Below are positions 22,500 through 33,240 of a stretch of 64,000 bases of DNA, piece by piece. How positions within the stretch are numbered: the first letter of the stretch is position 1; the number at the start of each line of letters is the position of its first letter. A model generated the notes under the pieces. It was not told where the DNA came from. It worked only from the letters and a program-made list of their open reading frames with translations, and did not search any database. The translations under genes and the position numbers were made by a program. The DNA lies in contig WPIO01000054.1 in the NCBI GenBank assembly GCA_009760855.2, positions 2,068,501-2,132,500 on the forward strand, in the 5' to 3' direction. The DNA is from Cristatella mucedo. Lineage: Eukaryota > Bryozoa > Phylactolaemata > Cristatellidae.

Positions 22500-24955
22500 G
22501 TCTACAGTATGTGTCGGCCTTCTCCTCCTCTAAAATCACCCATGAATCGCGAAACCTCAAGACACTTGACGTCGATGCTGTCCGTGCGAGAATATCTGCC
22601 TCACCTCTGCTGCCTCACCTCTGCTACTCAGTCCCCCTCCGATCTGTCATCATTGGTAGATAGCTACAACGCAACACTAGCTGACATGTTCGGCCAGTTT
22701 GCACCTCTGATTGTGTGCACTGTGCGTCTTCGCGTAGACGGCCTATGGTTTACCGCAGACATCAAACTAGCTAGGTCTACTAAGCGAAAGCTTCAAAAAG
22801 CATACAAAATATCAGGACTGACTGTCCATCGACAGGCGTACGATGATTCTGTTGATCGTACCAATCGATCCTGGTAAAGGCCATGTCGAGCTTCTACAAA
22901 AACAACATTGAATTATTGCAGATGCACAATCATTATTGATCAGATCATTATTGATCAGATGCACAGCATTATTGCAGATGCACAATCCAGAAATGCGGTC
23001 GTCGACGATCAGCCATCTCCGAAGCCGCTTCAAGATCAACTCCTTACCTGGTGATAATCTAGATGATCGCTTTTCTCGATTCTCTGTCCGGAAGATAGAC
23101 AAGATCCGGGAGACCATCCCTGCCATGGCATCATCCCTCCAAAAATGCCGTCCCTCGATTCCTTGCAGCACCTTATTGTCTACATTCAAGCAGATCAGTA
23201 GTGATCTCGTCCTGAAGTTCATATCCCAATCAAAGAAGAAAGCAAGTCCTTTGGACCCTATTCCCACTGTCCTGCTTCAAAGATGCATAGATCTGCTGCT
23301 GCGATGCATAACTAACATCATTAACCTGTCATTAGCCTCAGGTCATGTTTTAGCACCTTTCAAAAAAGCTGTAGTCAGGCCACTTTTCAAGAAAGCGACA
23401 CTAGACCAAGAGAACTTGAGCAACTACCACCCAGTGTCTCTACGACCATTCCTATCAAAGACACTGGAACGAAGTCGTGGCAGACCAAATGAACTCATAC
23501 ATTGAAACTTCAAACCTTGCAAGTAGGTTCCACTGGCTTTAGAGGTTATCACTCCACAGAGTCAGCATTGCTTCGGGTGTACAACGACCTATTTAGGAAT
23601 GCAGACATGGGTCGAGCGTCTCTGCTTGTTTTGCTCGATCTTTCAGCAGCTTTTGACACTAACAATCACCAAGTACTTTTTGAGCGCCTCTCATTTCACC
23701 TGGTCATAACTGGCCCTGGTCTGCAATGGTTCAGGTCCTATCTCAGTGGAAGACTCCAGAGTATTGACATGAATGGACAAAGATCATCAGTAGTACCTCT
23801 GAAATATGGGGCACCTCAGGGCTCCGTGCTAGGTCCGGTGTTTTTCACGGTTTATACTCTCCCTCTTGCCGATGAGATTGCCAAGCACAATCTAGGCTTT
23901 CACTTCTATGCGGATGACACTCAGTAGTGCGTTTGCTTTGATCCCTCCCAGCCTTCGAGCACCTCAAATTCTCTCAACTCGCTTGCTGCACGTATTGATG
24001 ACATCCACACATGGATGGCAGCAAATTTTCTAGATCTAAACCATGATAAAACCAACTTACTAGTTATGGAAAAACCCAGTGTGATTCAGAAAGAAAGGCT
24101 AACGCTCAAAATGGGCTCTGCTAGCGTATCTCCTGTTGAATCAGCACGAAATCTAGGTGTCATGTTCCTAAGTGACCTTTCGTTAGACGACCACATCAGC
24201 TCTAAAATCAAGTCTGCCTACTTTCAGATACATAACATTGCTAAAATTCGGGCTTGTTTAGATAAGGATACCACGTCTAAGTTGGTCCATGCATTTGTGA
24301 CATCCCGTCTCGACTTCTGTAACTCACTGCTTACTGGCCTACCGGCATATGCAATCAGGCGCTTACAGCTGGTGAAAAACTCTGCAGCTAGGCTTGTATG
24401 TTGAGCATCGCAGTTGCCACATCACACCACTTCCCGCTGACCTGCACTGGCTACCAGTCAAAAAACGATCGACTTCAAGGTTTCGTCGCTCACTTTTAGG
24501 TCCCTTCATTCTTCGGCTCCAGCCTACCTATCAGATCTGCTCCCCTACCAGGCCAAGCATCGCACCACCTGCTTTTCGGAATCTAACTGTTTACCTAAAT
24601 CTCCTACACATCTCAAATTTTTGTGGGCCGTGCCTTTAGTTCATATGCTCCCAAAGCTTGGAACTCACCCCCGACTTGTGTCACGACATCCCATGACTTG
24701 ACTACATTTAAAAAGAACTTAAAAACTGACCTATTTATGACAGAATTTAGTGGGTCCCTGTGATTCGTCCTTTTTGAGCTTATGCGTGCTGACACTGTGC
24801 ATGCTGCCACTAACCCAACTTGCATGCTGACCCTGTGAATTTCGAATAAGCGTGTAAGCAACTTTTACCGCTGGGAATTGCGTCGGCCTCGCACGATCGA
24901 ACGAGGAGCCATCTCTCCGAGGGCGCTTTATCAATTGCATAGCAATAATAATAAT
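22500..24955 (+). mobile_element. L2-like LINE with decayed reverse transcriptase
   Basis: This is the longest LINE copy. It lacks an endonuclease domain, so it is 5'-truncated. The order seen is: linker with LVDSYNATLADM and WFTADIKLA (22640-22770); RT entry region FKKAVVRPLFKKATLDQENL (23360); motif A LLDLSAAFDT (23630); motif B GAPQGSVLGP (23810); catalytic motif C FYADDTQ ending 23926, followed at once by a stop; WMAANFLDL (24013); C-terminal HWLPVKKR (24435); 3' UTR and tail stem-loop to 24950. At least four frame breaks or stops make it inactive. A short internal repeat of ATTATTGATCAGAT lies at 22930-22965. The YADD/CR1-L2 layout supports an L2-clade assignment. Confidence 0.9.
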
Positions 24956-25615
24956 AATAATAGTAATGCACTTGATAAAGCGCCCTCAGAGAACTCAATC
25001 TCTTTCTAGGCGCTTTACATTTGCTGCAAAGGAAAATGCAATTGAATGGTGAGTAATATCATGCTTGATACATGAATAACATGGTTAGGGGTGACATGCA
25101 CATTGGCACCATGCACACTGTCAGTACGCATAAGTACCCTAAGGATGAATCACATAGACCCACTAAATGCTGTCATAAATACATGCGTTTTTAGTTTCTT
25201 TTTAAATATGGTCAATTCAGGAGATGTCGATACACAAGTCGGGAGTGAGTTCCGTGCATTGGGACCATACGAACTAAATAAAGGCTTGGTCCTTAAAGGA
25301 TCTGAGGTTTGAACGAGGTATAGGTAAACGATTCGATTCCGAAAAGTGGGTGGTACGATGCTTACTTAGACTGGTGAGGCAGTAGATCTGATAGGTAGGC
25401 TGGAGCCAAAGAATGAAGGGACCTAAATGTTAGGGACGAAACCTTGAAGTCAATCCGTTGCTTGAGTGGTAGCCAGTGCAGGTCGGCGAGAAGTGGTGTG
25501 ACGTGGCAACTGCGACGCTCACGACAGACAAGCCAAGCTGCGGGAGTTGTGCACCAGCTGCAATCGCCTGAGTGCACAGAACCGGTCGACCAGCTAGCAG
25601 AACTAGGGAGCTAAG
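24942..25615 (-). mobile_element. L2-like LINE 3' end, tail-to-tail
   Basis: Antisense copy sharing the (TAA)n at 24942-24965 with the preceding sense copy, so the two L2 tails meet. It includes the 3' UTR and the C-terminal coding block. Confidence 0.85.
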
Positions 25616-25939
25616 AGAACTAGATGTACTCCTTAGGCAATTTACAAATACTGTAAAGGTATAGCGATGCGGTTGAGAAACCTCCGAGCTTCGTCTTCCC
25701 GGGTACGATCGAAGAGTATACACGAAACCGAGAAGTCCGGAAATAATAAGAATAATAATAGACGATAGAATAAGAGAAGGCAGGAAAGCTACGCCCTTAG
25801 GAATTGAAGCAATTGCTACGCTTTGCCGTCACAGAAACAGAGGCCTCGACAACGAGCGGCGGCGACGAGAGGCACGAAGCGTGGACGACGGGCGCACGAC
25901 GGCAGCTCGGACACTTGTCTACTTGTCACAGCGTCTAAT

Positions 25940-26075
25940 GTGTCCTTGCGATTCGTACTCTGTGTGCTCATGCGTGCTGACACTGTGCATGCCGCCGCTA
26001 ACCATCATTGCATGCTGACCCCCTGTGCACGTCGCCTTTAACCGTGTTATCCTTGCTGACACTGTGCATATATCA
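25940..26075 (+). mobile_element. L2-like 3' UTR fragment
   Basis: Contains the GTGCTGACACTGTGCATGCC and TGCATGCTGACCCC motifs of the L2 3' UTR without the terminal stem-loop. Confidence 0.65.
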
Positions 26076-26275
26076 GCCCTATGGCGATAAAAACCAACCT
26101 GAATATTGGTCCAAGTTATACATATGCAGATGGGCTTAACATTTTGAGCTCATCGAGTTCTATTGGTCAGCAGAAATAGAGCAATTTCGAAAACGATGAT
26201 TTCCATCGAGCAAAGCGAAGCGGCTGACCAGATCCAGGCAAAGATCAAGGGCTCGCTCGATCACGAAAATTGAGC

Positions 26276-26786
26276 CTATTTATTCGAGAAAAAGCTCAAG
26301 ATTGATGGCCGATTTGGGACAACCGCTGGTGCCTTCTTCGGGCACCCCACAGAGCGCACCTGCACGCCCGGAGCAGCCTCGTTCTGCGCTGATGCTGTAC
26401 TTTTCGATGCTCTTTTTTTCCTGCCATGAGTCTGCGCCGTAGCATCGGATGCCGCCGTCAACGGCGTACTAATGTTGCCAGGATCTTCGTCCTCACAATC
26501 GGCGATACTAGGCAGTGCGAGCATACTAAATAAGATGCGTTAATAATAATAATAATAATAATATGCGAGCACTGGTGCCGAGATTCCGGACCTCCTGAAT
26601 AACCTTTTCAGGCCAGCGGATGACAATGAAGTTCTCGGAAATTTTTTCCAAGAACTTGCACACCAGTTCCAATACGTTGTTAAGAACATCATTGCTAACA
26701 TCTTTTACATCGTCATTATAGCCAACCACAGCGTGCATCCTTTCATCGAGCTCTTGCGAACAGAGTTCTTCAGATTGCTTCGACAT
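26276..26786 (-). pseudogene. Broken protein-like reading, function unknown
   Basis: Two consecutive minus-strand readings look protein-like. The first (26786 to about 26560) starts MSKQSEELCSQELDERMHAV and is acidic and helical. The second (26524-26276) is polar and basic and ends RPSILSFFSNK, resembling a PCNA-binding PIP box with R in place of Q. They are separated by about 39 bp, including (TAA)n, flanked by the direct repeat TGCGAGCA (26516-26523, 26563-26570), so a tail-like insertion probably split them. Even without the insertion the two frames differ by one base. I do not recognise the family. It is likely a decayed gene or retrocopy, or possibly two exons. Confidence 0.35.
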
Positions 26787-26934
26787 GATTCCGAAGGTGC
26801 TGCTCCTGAATCAGATCAACGGCGTTTCCGAAATCGAAACGCTATATTGTTTAGAGCAGCTATCCGCAAAATAAATAATTAATTGCTATTCTAATTGCCA
26901 TCGGTCTCATACGCTATTGCTGACCATACGATCA

Positions 26935-27015
26935 CGCTTCCTTTGCAGCACTCGTAGTAACATGCCTAGAAAGAGATTAAGTTCTTCGAGGACGATATAA
27001 ATTATTATTACTATT
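26935..27015 (+). mobile_element. L2-like tail fragment
   Basis: Contains TTCCTTTGCAGC, AGAAAGAGATTAAGTTCT and an AATTATTATTAC end. Confidence 0.7.
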
Positions 27016-28429
27016 AATATAACCACAGGGGTCAGGTGCCTAGTCCGCAACCCCGCGTTGCTGCCCTTTGGGCAACCATCAGCGCGGGCTGGTCAATTAC
27101 TGATTGCGGTCATGTGACCCCCTTGGTCACTTACTGCGGACTTTCGGCCAGTCCGCCGGCCTTCCTCCCGCCCACCCACCCAAAAGCAACTGTCCATACT
27201 GCCGACGAGACGCCAATGAGAGCGCCCACCCAGCAGCTATGCCCAAGTGAGTGCATCGAAGCTACACGTCGCTCAACTGGCTCGCAAGATGCGTCTTCGC
27301 AACATTTCTTTCACGCTTCGCGTCGGCGGGGGGGGGGAGGAGACGGACTGTCGCGTGGGCTAGTCGGCCAGCTAGTTCGTGGGCGGGTGGCCCCGGAGGA
27401 GTGGATTTCTGTCGACGCCACCCCGTCGCCCTAATTCGCGCGCGCTAGTTGGGAGCCCGAGTTGACTCCGAAGTCCCGCCGAACTGCCGCTACCCACCCA
27501 GCAGCCACGCCCAAGTGAGTGAGTGCGTCGAAGCAGGCCTCGCTGGCTGCCCGTCGTTTGAGGCGTCGTTTGTCACTCTCGCCGACGTCTTAGGAGTCTC
27601 AGGAGGAGTCCCTTCGTTCTCTTCGTTCGGCCGATCCGAATCCGAACTGCTTTTCAATCGGATACTGAGAATCGGCCGATCTCGTGAGATCTCGAGCTCA
27701 AGCCATTTAGCGGTCTCAATCTGTAAGCCATCGGCTCGCTCGTGCAGGCTCAATGGTGCGGATGTCCCTCGCTGATGACCCTCGCCGATGACGCAGACGG
27801 TGAGTCGCACCGCGCGGTCTTGGCCCGAAGTTGAGACGCTCGCTCTTCGCGACGCCAGGGTCGTGGGTTCGAGTCGGCGTGCAGCGGATGCACAATCCAG
27901 GATTGCTCGCTGCAAGCGGCGGCTGCAGTCTGGCGTTTCCCTAACGGCAGGCAGGCGTGCGGCGCCGCGCGCAGAACGCCGACGCGGGCTCAACGACGTT
28001 TATTCACACTGACGCCGCAGCGGCGGTGGCGGCGGGGGGGGGGGCCAGTACGCCGCCGGCCTGCCCTGCGTCCTCGACGTGACTCGCCGGAGGGCCCCTG
28101 CCGCCCGTTACTTGAATATCACTGCCATAAATCGCAACAGCCCATAAACCAACCGCAGTGTCATAATCTCTGCTGTGCGATGAATCACTCTAAGCTGTAA
28201 GCTGGCCGTAGGGGGAATAACAATGCTGTAAATACTATTGATCCATAAACCACTAATATCTCAAAGTAGCCACAGAGGGGATGCCTCTATGTAAATGGGG
28301 ATGTCGAGTCCGCCAACTTTTCGCGTTTAGCTATAAAAATTTAGCCTCGAAGTTAAAAAAATATATATATAAATAAATAATAACTATATAAAAGTTTAGC
28401 CTCGAAATAACCTCTGGAGGCTGCGCCTC
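27016..28429. other. Intergenic, partly CpG-rich, no gene seen
   Basis: It contains a short direct repeat (CACCCAGCAGC...GCCCAAGTGAGTG) at about 27226 and 27494 and a poly-G run near 28035. I see no convincing exon. Confidence 0.5.
27795..27965 (+). mobile_element. Possible diverged SINE A
   Basis: A B-box-like GTGGGTTCGAGTC followed by GCTCGCTGCAAGCGGCGGC resembles SINE A, but the 3' body is poorly conserved. Confidence 0.4.
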
Positions 28430-28862
28430 AAGTTCGCAAGCTTCAAAAGCCTTGAACTCACTACCGACCGACTACACGGCACTACATCCCCCGATTTGAC
28501 GACATTTAAATAATTAAATTTAATTCATTTGTATAGCGCCCCAATATAAATGAATCTCCACTCAGGCGCTTCACATATGCCTCGGGGTTCGAGCCCACGA
28601 CCTCAGCCAGACCTCGGTCGGGGCGAGCACCTTAACCGCTGGACCAAACCAGCTCGGCATTTAACAAGAACCTTAAAATGCACGTGTTCCTCACAGCATT
28701 GGCTGGGTCCGAGTTAATTGCCTTTCGTGTTTTTTACGTTATGACGCTGTGCATGCATGTTATCACCAACCGTATCGACATGCTTCCCTTACAGAGCACG
28801 TACAGTGCCCAGAAGGAGACTAAGTTCTCCGAAGGTCCTACACCGATGACTTATTATTTTTA
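28430..28862 (+). mobile_element. L2-like LINE 3' end hosting a SINE B
   Basis: The sense C-terminal coding block (AAAGCCTTGAACTCACTACC, GATTTGACGACATTTAA) is interrupted by SINE B. It resumes at 28665 and ends in GAGACTAAGTTCTCCGA and a TATTATTTTT tail. Confidence 0.75.
28513..28660 (-). mobile_element. SINE B copy with target duplication
   Basis: Full SINE B (antisense) from an AATTAAATTTAATTCATTTG end to CCGAGCTGGTTTGGTCC. The 7-mer CATTTAA flanks it on both sides (about 28503 and 28659), a likely target-site duplication within the L2 copy. Confidence 0.85.
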
Positions 28863-28964
28863 ATGTTGTTGTTATTATTATTACGTCTTCGCACTTACGT
28901 TCGCTGCCCGCGCACCTGGGAAAACTATGTCGTCCTGAAACTCTTGCGCTTGTTCGTCTTGCTT

Positions 28965-29045
28965 TCCCCTACAGCATCCGCGAAGTGCCTAGTGACAGAA
29001 ATATAGTTCTCCGAGGGCACTATACAAACGTCTTACTATTGCTAT
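28965..29045 (+). mobile_element. L2-like tail fragment
   Basis: Has GCGAAGTGCCTAGTGACAG and TTCTCCGAGGGCACTATAC. The interval 29046-29790 shows no supported feature. Confidence 0.65.
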
Positions 29046-29794
29046 TATCAATCTGCACGGTGCATCTGCACGCGCTAGCTCTGGCTCAAGCTGTGCGAGT
29101 TTGTCCGCTGCGCTACGTCCCTACTTTATCCGCTGCGCTACGCCGCACCGCACGAGAGCCCAGTTCGTTCGTCCACGTGACGCGAGCTTCCTCGTACAGC
29201 CCTCCTTTGTGTGACGCTTTGTCCGCGGCGAGCTGTCTGCCTGCGCGCACCCCGCACGAGTTTGCGAAGTCGGTCGCAGCCGCTGCGGCCTCCGCGTAGG
29301 GGCGACGGCGACGGTGCGACGAGGAGAGTCGACGCCCCAGCAGGCTAGTTGGTGTGGCTGTGACGACGACGGCTGCATTCGTACGCAGGCGGCACAAGCG
29401 GGCGAGCATACGTACTGATGTAGTTGTAGCCGTCTTGCAAGCAGCTCCGGAGCAAGAGGAGTGAAGAGAGGATGAGAGCGAGAGCGAGGGGGAGCGAGTG
29501 AATAGCGTCGACGCAGGCCACGTGGGCGAGCAGAGTAGTCCGCTGCAGGGATGGGCGGAGTCGCACGACCCAGACGATCCGTCGCAATTTAATTGGGCTT
29601 AGTCAGCCGATACTGCCCTATTACAGCGCCTAATAAGGCGGTACGCAGCGCGCCCGTCGGCCGCCGGGCGCAGTGGTGTGAGTCCGGTTGGGGCAGAACG
29701 ACGTTGGGGCGACATGGCCGCGCCCACATCCGCTGCTCCCGAGGCCGACCGCCGTAATGTGGCGGTGTTATGCCATTTTATGACCGGACCATAA

Positions 29795-30110
29795 TGTAAT
29801 AGCAATAATGATAATAACAATACATTTGATATAGCACCCTCAGAGAGCTCAATCTCTTTCTAGGCACTTTGTATTTGCTACAAAGGAAGCACGATCGAAT
29901 GGTTAGTGGTTGAATGCTCGATAAACAACAAGAATAAACATGGTTAGGGGTGACATGCACAGGGTCACCATGCAAGCACGGTTAGTGGCAAGCATGCACA
30001 GTGCCAGCACGCATAAGCACATAAAGGACGAATCACAGGGGCATCCACTAAGTGGTGTGATAAATAGATGCACTTTTAGTTGCTTTAAAATTTAGTCAAG
30101 TCAGGGGATG
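29795..30110 (-). mobile_element. L2-like LINE 3' end, head-to-head arm
   Basis: Antisense tail, stem-loop and 3' UTR, breaking at 30110 where a sense copy begins. Confidence 0.85.
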
Positions 30111-30785
30111 CTTACTGGCCTACCAGCATGGGCGATCAGGTGATTGCAGCTGGTGCAAAACTCTGCAGCTAGGCTTATCTGTCGTGAGTGTCGCAGTTGC
30201 CACGTCACACCACTTCTCGCCGACTTGCACTGGCTACCAGTCAAGCAACGGATCGACTTAAGGTTATGTCACTCACTTTTCGGTCACTTCATTCTTTGGC
30301 TCCAGCCTACCTATCAGATCTACTGCCCCACGAGGCTATGCATCGTACCACATGCTTTTCGGAATCCAACTGTTTACATATACCTCATACAAACCTCAAA
30401 TCCTTTGGAGACCGTGTCTTTAGTTTGTACGCTCCCAAAGCCTGGAACTCACTCCTGACTTTCGTCACGACATCCCCTGACTTGACCACATTTAAAAAGA
30501 AATTAAAAACACACCTATTTAGGACAGCATTTAGTGGGTCCCCGTCTTTCGTCCTTGATGTGGTTATGGGTGCTGACACTGTGCATGCTGCCACTAACCA
30601 CACTTGCATGCTTACCCTGTGCATGTCACCCCTAACCATGTTATTCATTTTGTTTGTTTATCAAGCATGATTTTACTCACCATTCAATTGCATTTCCCTT
30701 TGCAGCAAATGTATAGCGCCTACAAAGAGATTGTGTTCTCTAAGGGCGGTTTATCAAGTGTATTATTAGTATATTATTAGTGTTA
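30110..30785 (+). mobile_element. L2-like LINE 3' end, sense arm
   Basis: Sense copy from CTTACTGGCCTACCAGCATG through the C-terminal coding block (30188-30540) to the tail stem-loop and TATTATTAG end. Its last ~310 bp are the inverse of 29795-30110. Confidence 0.85.
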
Positions 30786-30858
30786 TTATGTGGTGACGCA
30801 AGTCGGAAGTGAGCTCCAGGCTTTGGGAGCATACGAACTAAAGGCACGGTCTCCAAAT
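30783..30858 (-). mobile_element. L2-like internal fragment
   Basis: Antisense match to the block CCAAAGCCTGGAACTCAC and its flanks, next to family D copy 1. Confidence 0.65.
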
Positions 30859-30874
30859 GTACTGGACATTTCTT

Positions 30875-31075
30875 TACTTCGTTGCTCAGCGTGGCCGGCT
30901 CGGTGGCACTGCGCTGTCGTGCGAGGGGGAAATGTCGTGGAAGGGATGGGGAGAAAGGGGGAGGGAGGGGGAGGGCCGCTCAAAGCCGGGGGCCCTTGCC
31001 GCCGGATTAGGACAGCGTTGCGATCGCCGTGACGTGCGAGCAGCGTCGCGCTTTACCGTATGCTCGCTGAAAGTG
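30875..31075. repeat. Family D repeat, copy 1
   Basis: Shares CTCGGTGGCACTG, CGAGGGGGAAA, GGGGGAGGGCCGCTC and GCGATCGCCGTGACG with copy 2 inside NTPCR intron 1. It lies about 430 bp upstream of the NTPCR start codon. Confidence 0.7.
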
Positions 31076-31439
31076 AAAGTTTTTGAGAAGCGATTGCGAA
31101 ATTCGCACCTGCAAAGCGGGGATGAACGTCAACCGCCTTTTAAAACGAGGTAAGCTGGGAGTCGGCTGGCTGGGGCTGAACGCCCGCGCCAATAGCGAGC
31201 GAGAATCCGCCGGAAGTGCGCGTGCTTCTTCCTTTAGCAGCACAGGTTTCTAGTCCAGTCGCACTGGCGGATCCGTGTCGCTGAGCCGAGAGAGGCATAT
31301 CTGAATATCGATATTCAAGAAAAGATTTTTGACCACAAGTTTTAACTGTGCTCAAATAAATTTGATCCTGTTCTCGTCCTGAAGGCTTAATCGTCAATAT
31401 CGCGGTAGTCGTTAGAAATCGTTCTCGATTGCCTGTAAG

Positions 31440-31502
31440 TTTTGGGGGCCACCCCCCAGGAGAACCGGAACCAAAATGGCTGCGCGCTGCTAACCGTAAA
31501 GC
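31440..31502 (+). promoter_or_regulatory. NTPCR: Putative NTPCR core promoter or 5' leader
   Basis: The sequence CCAAAATGGCTGCG (31471-31484) resembles the YY1 site common at TATA-less promoters (AANATGGCGGC type). No TATA box is seen. Assignment is by motif and position only. Confidence 0.4.
31476..31493 (+). promoter_or_regulatory. Five-codon uORF before NTPCR
   Basis: ATG at 31476 in a good context (A at -3, G at +4) reads MAARC then stops at TAA 31491-31493, ten bases before the NTPCR start. It overlaps the YY1-like motif, so it is translated only if transcription starts upstream of it. Confidence 0.4.
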
Positions 31503-31554
31503 ATGGCCAGCCCTGTCGCGAATTGCCGCCGCATACTCATTACTGGACCGCCAG
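31503..31554 (+). CDS. NTPCR: NTPCR (THEP1-type NTPase), coding exon 1
   Basis: This exon encodes residues 1-17 and the first base of Gly18: MASPVANCRRILITGPP. NTPCR hydrolyses nucleoside and deoxynucleoside triphosphates slowly; its physiological role is unclear. The start has A at -3 and G at +4. The ILITGPP motif matches VFLTGPP of the human protein and is the first half of the Walker A loop (G15-P-P-G-V-G-K-T22). The donor is GTACGC, and the split Gly codon joins exon 2 in frame. Together the five exons give one open frame of 723 nt including the stop, 240 residues against about 190 in human. The extra length comes from glycine/alanine-rich insertions in exons 3 and 4. The gene is transcribed away from UGCG, 12 kb distant. 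Confidence 0.9.
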
Positions 31555-31664
31555 GTACGCTTGAAAAATCAGGGCGCGCTTAATTAGTGCAGAGGCTCAA
31601 TCTCATTGAGGCAGACAGCATAGCGCGTCGCTAAAATTTTGAGCGGGCATTCCCCACCGTAGAA

Positions 31665-31738
31665 ATCTCCTTCCCTTTGCAGCGAATGTAAAGCGCCTAG
31701 AGAGAGATTGAGTTATCTGAGGGTACTTTATCAAGTGA

Positions 31739-31770
<32 letters not shown>
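31665..31770 (+). mobile_element. L2-like tail in NTPCR intron 1
   Basis: CTTTGCAGCGAATGTAAAGC, GAGAGATTGAGTTATCTGAG and a (TTA)n end, in sense. Confidence 0.75.
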
Positions 31771-32289
31771 TCTCATTTCTCTCATTTACTACTAGTGTGC
31801 GCGCCCCATGCCAAGCCACTCCCAGGCAACTTTTGGCTCGGTGCATCGGTTTTCTACGATCGGTTGAACATCGCCGTGCGAGCGCTTTTAGGTTTCAGGT
31901 ACCCTTTGTCGATGGATTTTCCGAGATTATGACGAGGTTTTGCATATAGGTCTTTTGCATATTGGCCTAGCCTCGAGGCGGCGGCGGCCGGTAGGGGCCG
32001 AAGAACACCTCTTACGTTGTTCAGCCGTAACGCGCAGGAATCGCGGGAATCGCGAACGACCGCTGCTACGGATCTGACGCGAAATGCAATCGTGTTCGAT
32101 GATGATCGCGGCCTAGTCGCAGGCGTGTGCCTCCGCCTCTCCTCTAAGAGCTCGCGCCTCCGGTTCGAGTTTCAGTACGTCGTCGGAGTGCGCCTTACGC
32201 TTTCGTCTGAGATAGTAGTGTATTTCGCCGCGGATGAGGTCGGTGCTGCCGCCGTAGGTGCAGCTGCTGGCCGCGCAGTGCTAACTCAC

Positions 32290-32355
32290 ATTCATAACGA
32301 GACAGCTCGTATAGCGCCTCTAGAGAACCAAATCTCTTTCTTAGGCACTTGACTT
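32290..32355 (-). mobile_element. L2-like tail fragment
   Basis: Antisense stem-loop region (AGCGCCTCTAGAGAACC, AATCTCTTTCTTAGGCAC) without a TAA tail. Confidence 0.6.
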
Positions 32356-32619
32356 TTTACATGCCGAGTCGATCCTCTAATGCGAACAGCGTGCCGTAAT
32401 CGCCAGCCCTCGCCCGAGTCTCTCAGTTCGACGCGGGAGAGAAGGGGAGGGGGCCGTGCGTCTCATCTGTCCTGGCCGACAAGGGCTGCGGCGAAGATTT
32501 GGCGTTTTTTTTCGTAGGCGTTGGCAGACCGAGCGAAGGCTGCTGCTGCTGATGCTGCACGTGTTGTGCTCGTTACTGCTTCTCTCGATTCGCTCTGTAC
32601 CAGATGAGCTTTCAGAGCT

Positions 32620-33240
32620 GTCCGATAACGGCCTGCTCGGTGGCACTGGTCTGTCATTCGAGGGGGAAAGTGAAGGGATATAATATAATATAATATAATA
32701 ATGCACTCGATAAAGCGCCCTCGGAGAACTCAATCTCTCTCTCTAGGCGCTTTACATTTTCTGCAAAGGGAAATGCAATTGAATGGTGAGTAATATCATG
32801 CTTGATAAACAAACAACATGAATAGCATGGTTCGGGGTGACATGCACAGGGTCAGCGTGCAAATGTGGTTAGTGGCAGCATGCACAGTGTCAGCACGCAT
32901 AAGCACATCAAGGACGAATCACAGGGACCCACTAAATGCTGTCCTTAATAGGTGTGTTTTTAAGTTCTTTTTAAATGTGGTCAGATCAGGCGATGTTCTG
33001 ACGCAGGTCGGGAGGGAGTTCCAGGCTTTGGGAGCATACGAACTAAATGCACGGTCTCCAAAGGATTTGAGGTTTTACGAGATATTGGTAGACGGTTGGA
33101 TTCCGAAAAGCTGGTGGTACGATGAGGAGAGAAGGGGGAGGGGGCCGCTCGAAGCCGAGGGCGCGTGCCGCCGGATTTAGACAGTGTCGCGATCGCCGTG
33201 ACGCGCGATCGGCATCGAGCTTTGCCGTTCGCTGGCAAAA
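32620..33240. repeat. Family D repeat, copy 2, split by L2
   Basis: The left part (32620-32680: CTCGGTGGCACTGGTC, CGAGGGGGAAAG) and right part (33125-33240: GGGGGAGGGGGCCGCTCGAA, GCGATCGCCGTGACG) match copy 1 in order. An L2 fragment separates them. It lies in NTPCR intron 1. Confidence 0.7.
32680..33123 (-). mobile_element. L2-like LINE 3' end nested in family D
   Basis: Antisense (TAATA)n tail, stem-loop, 3' UTR and start of the C-terminal coding block, ending at 33123 where family D resumes. Confidence 0.85.

Noticed and set aside
28678-28720. MHVFLTALAG reading resembling the N-terminus of NTPCR (MARHVFLTGPPG)
   Set aside because: It aligns with the L2 C-terminal block (LKTHLFRTAFSGS) of other copies here. 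The true NTPCR exon 1 is at 31503, with matching phase and Walker A.
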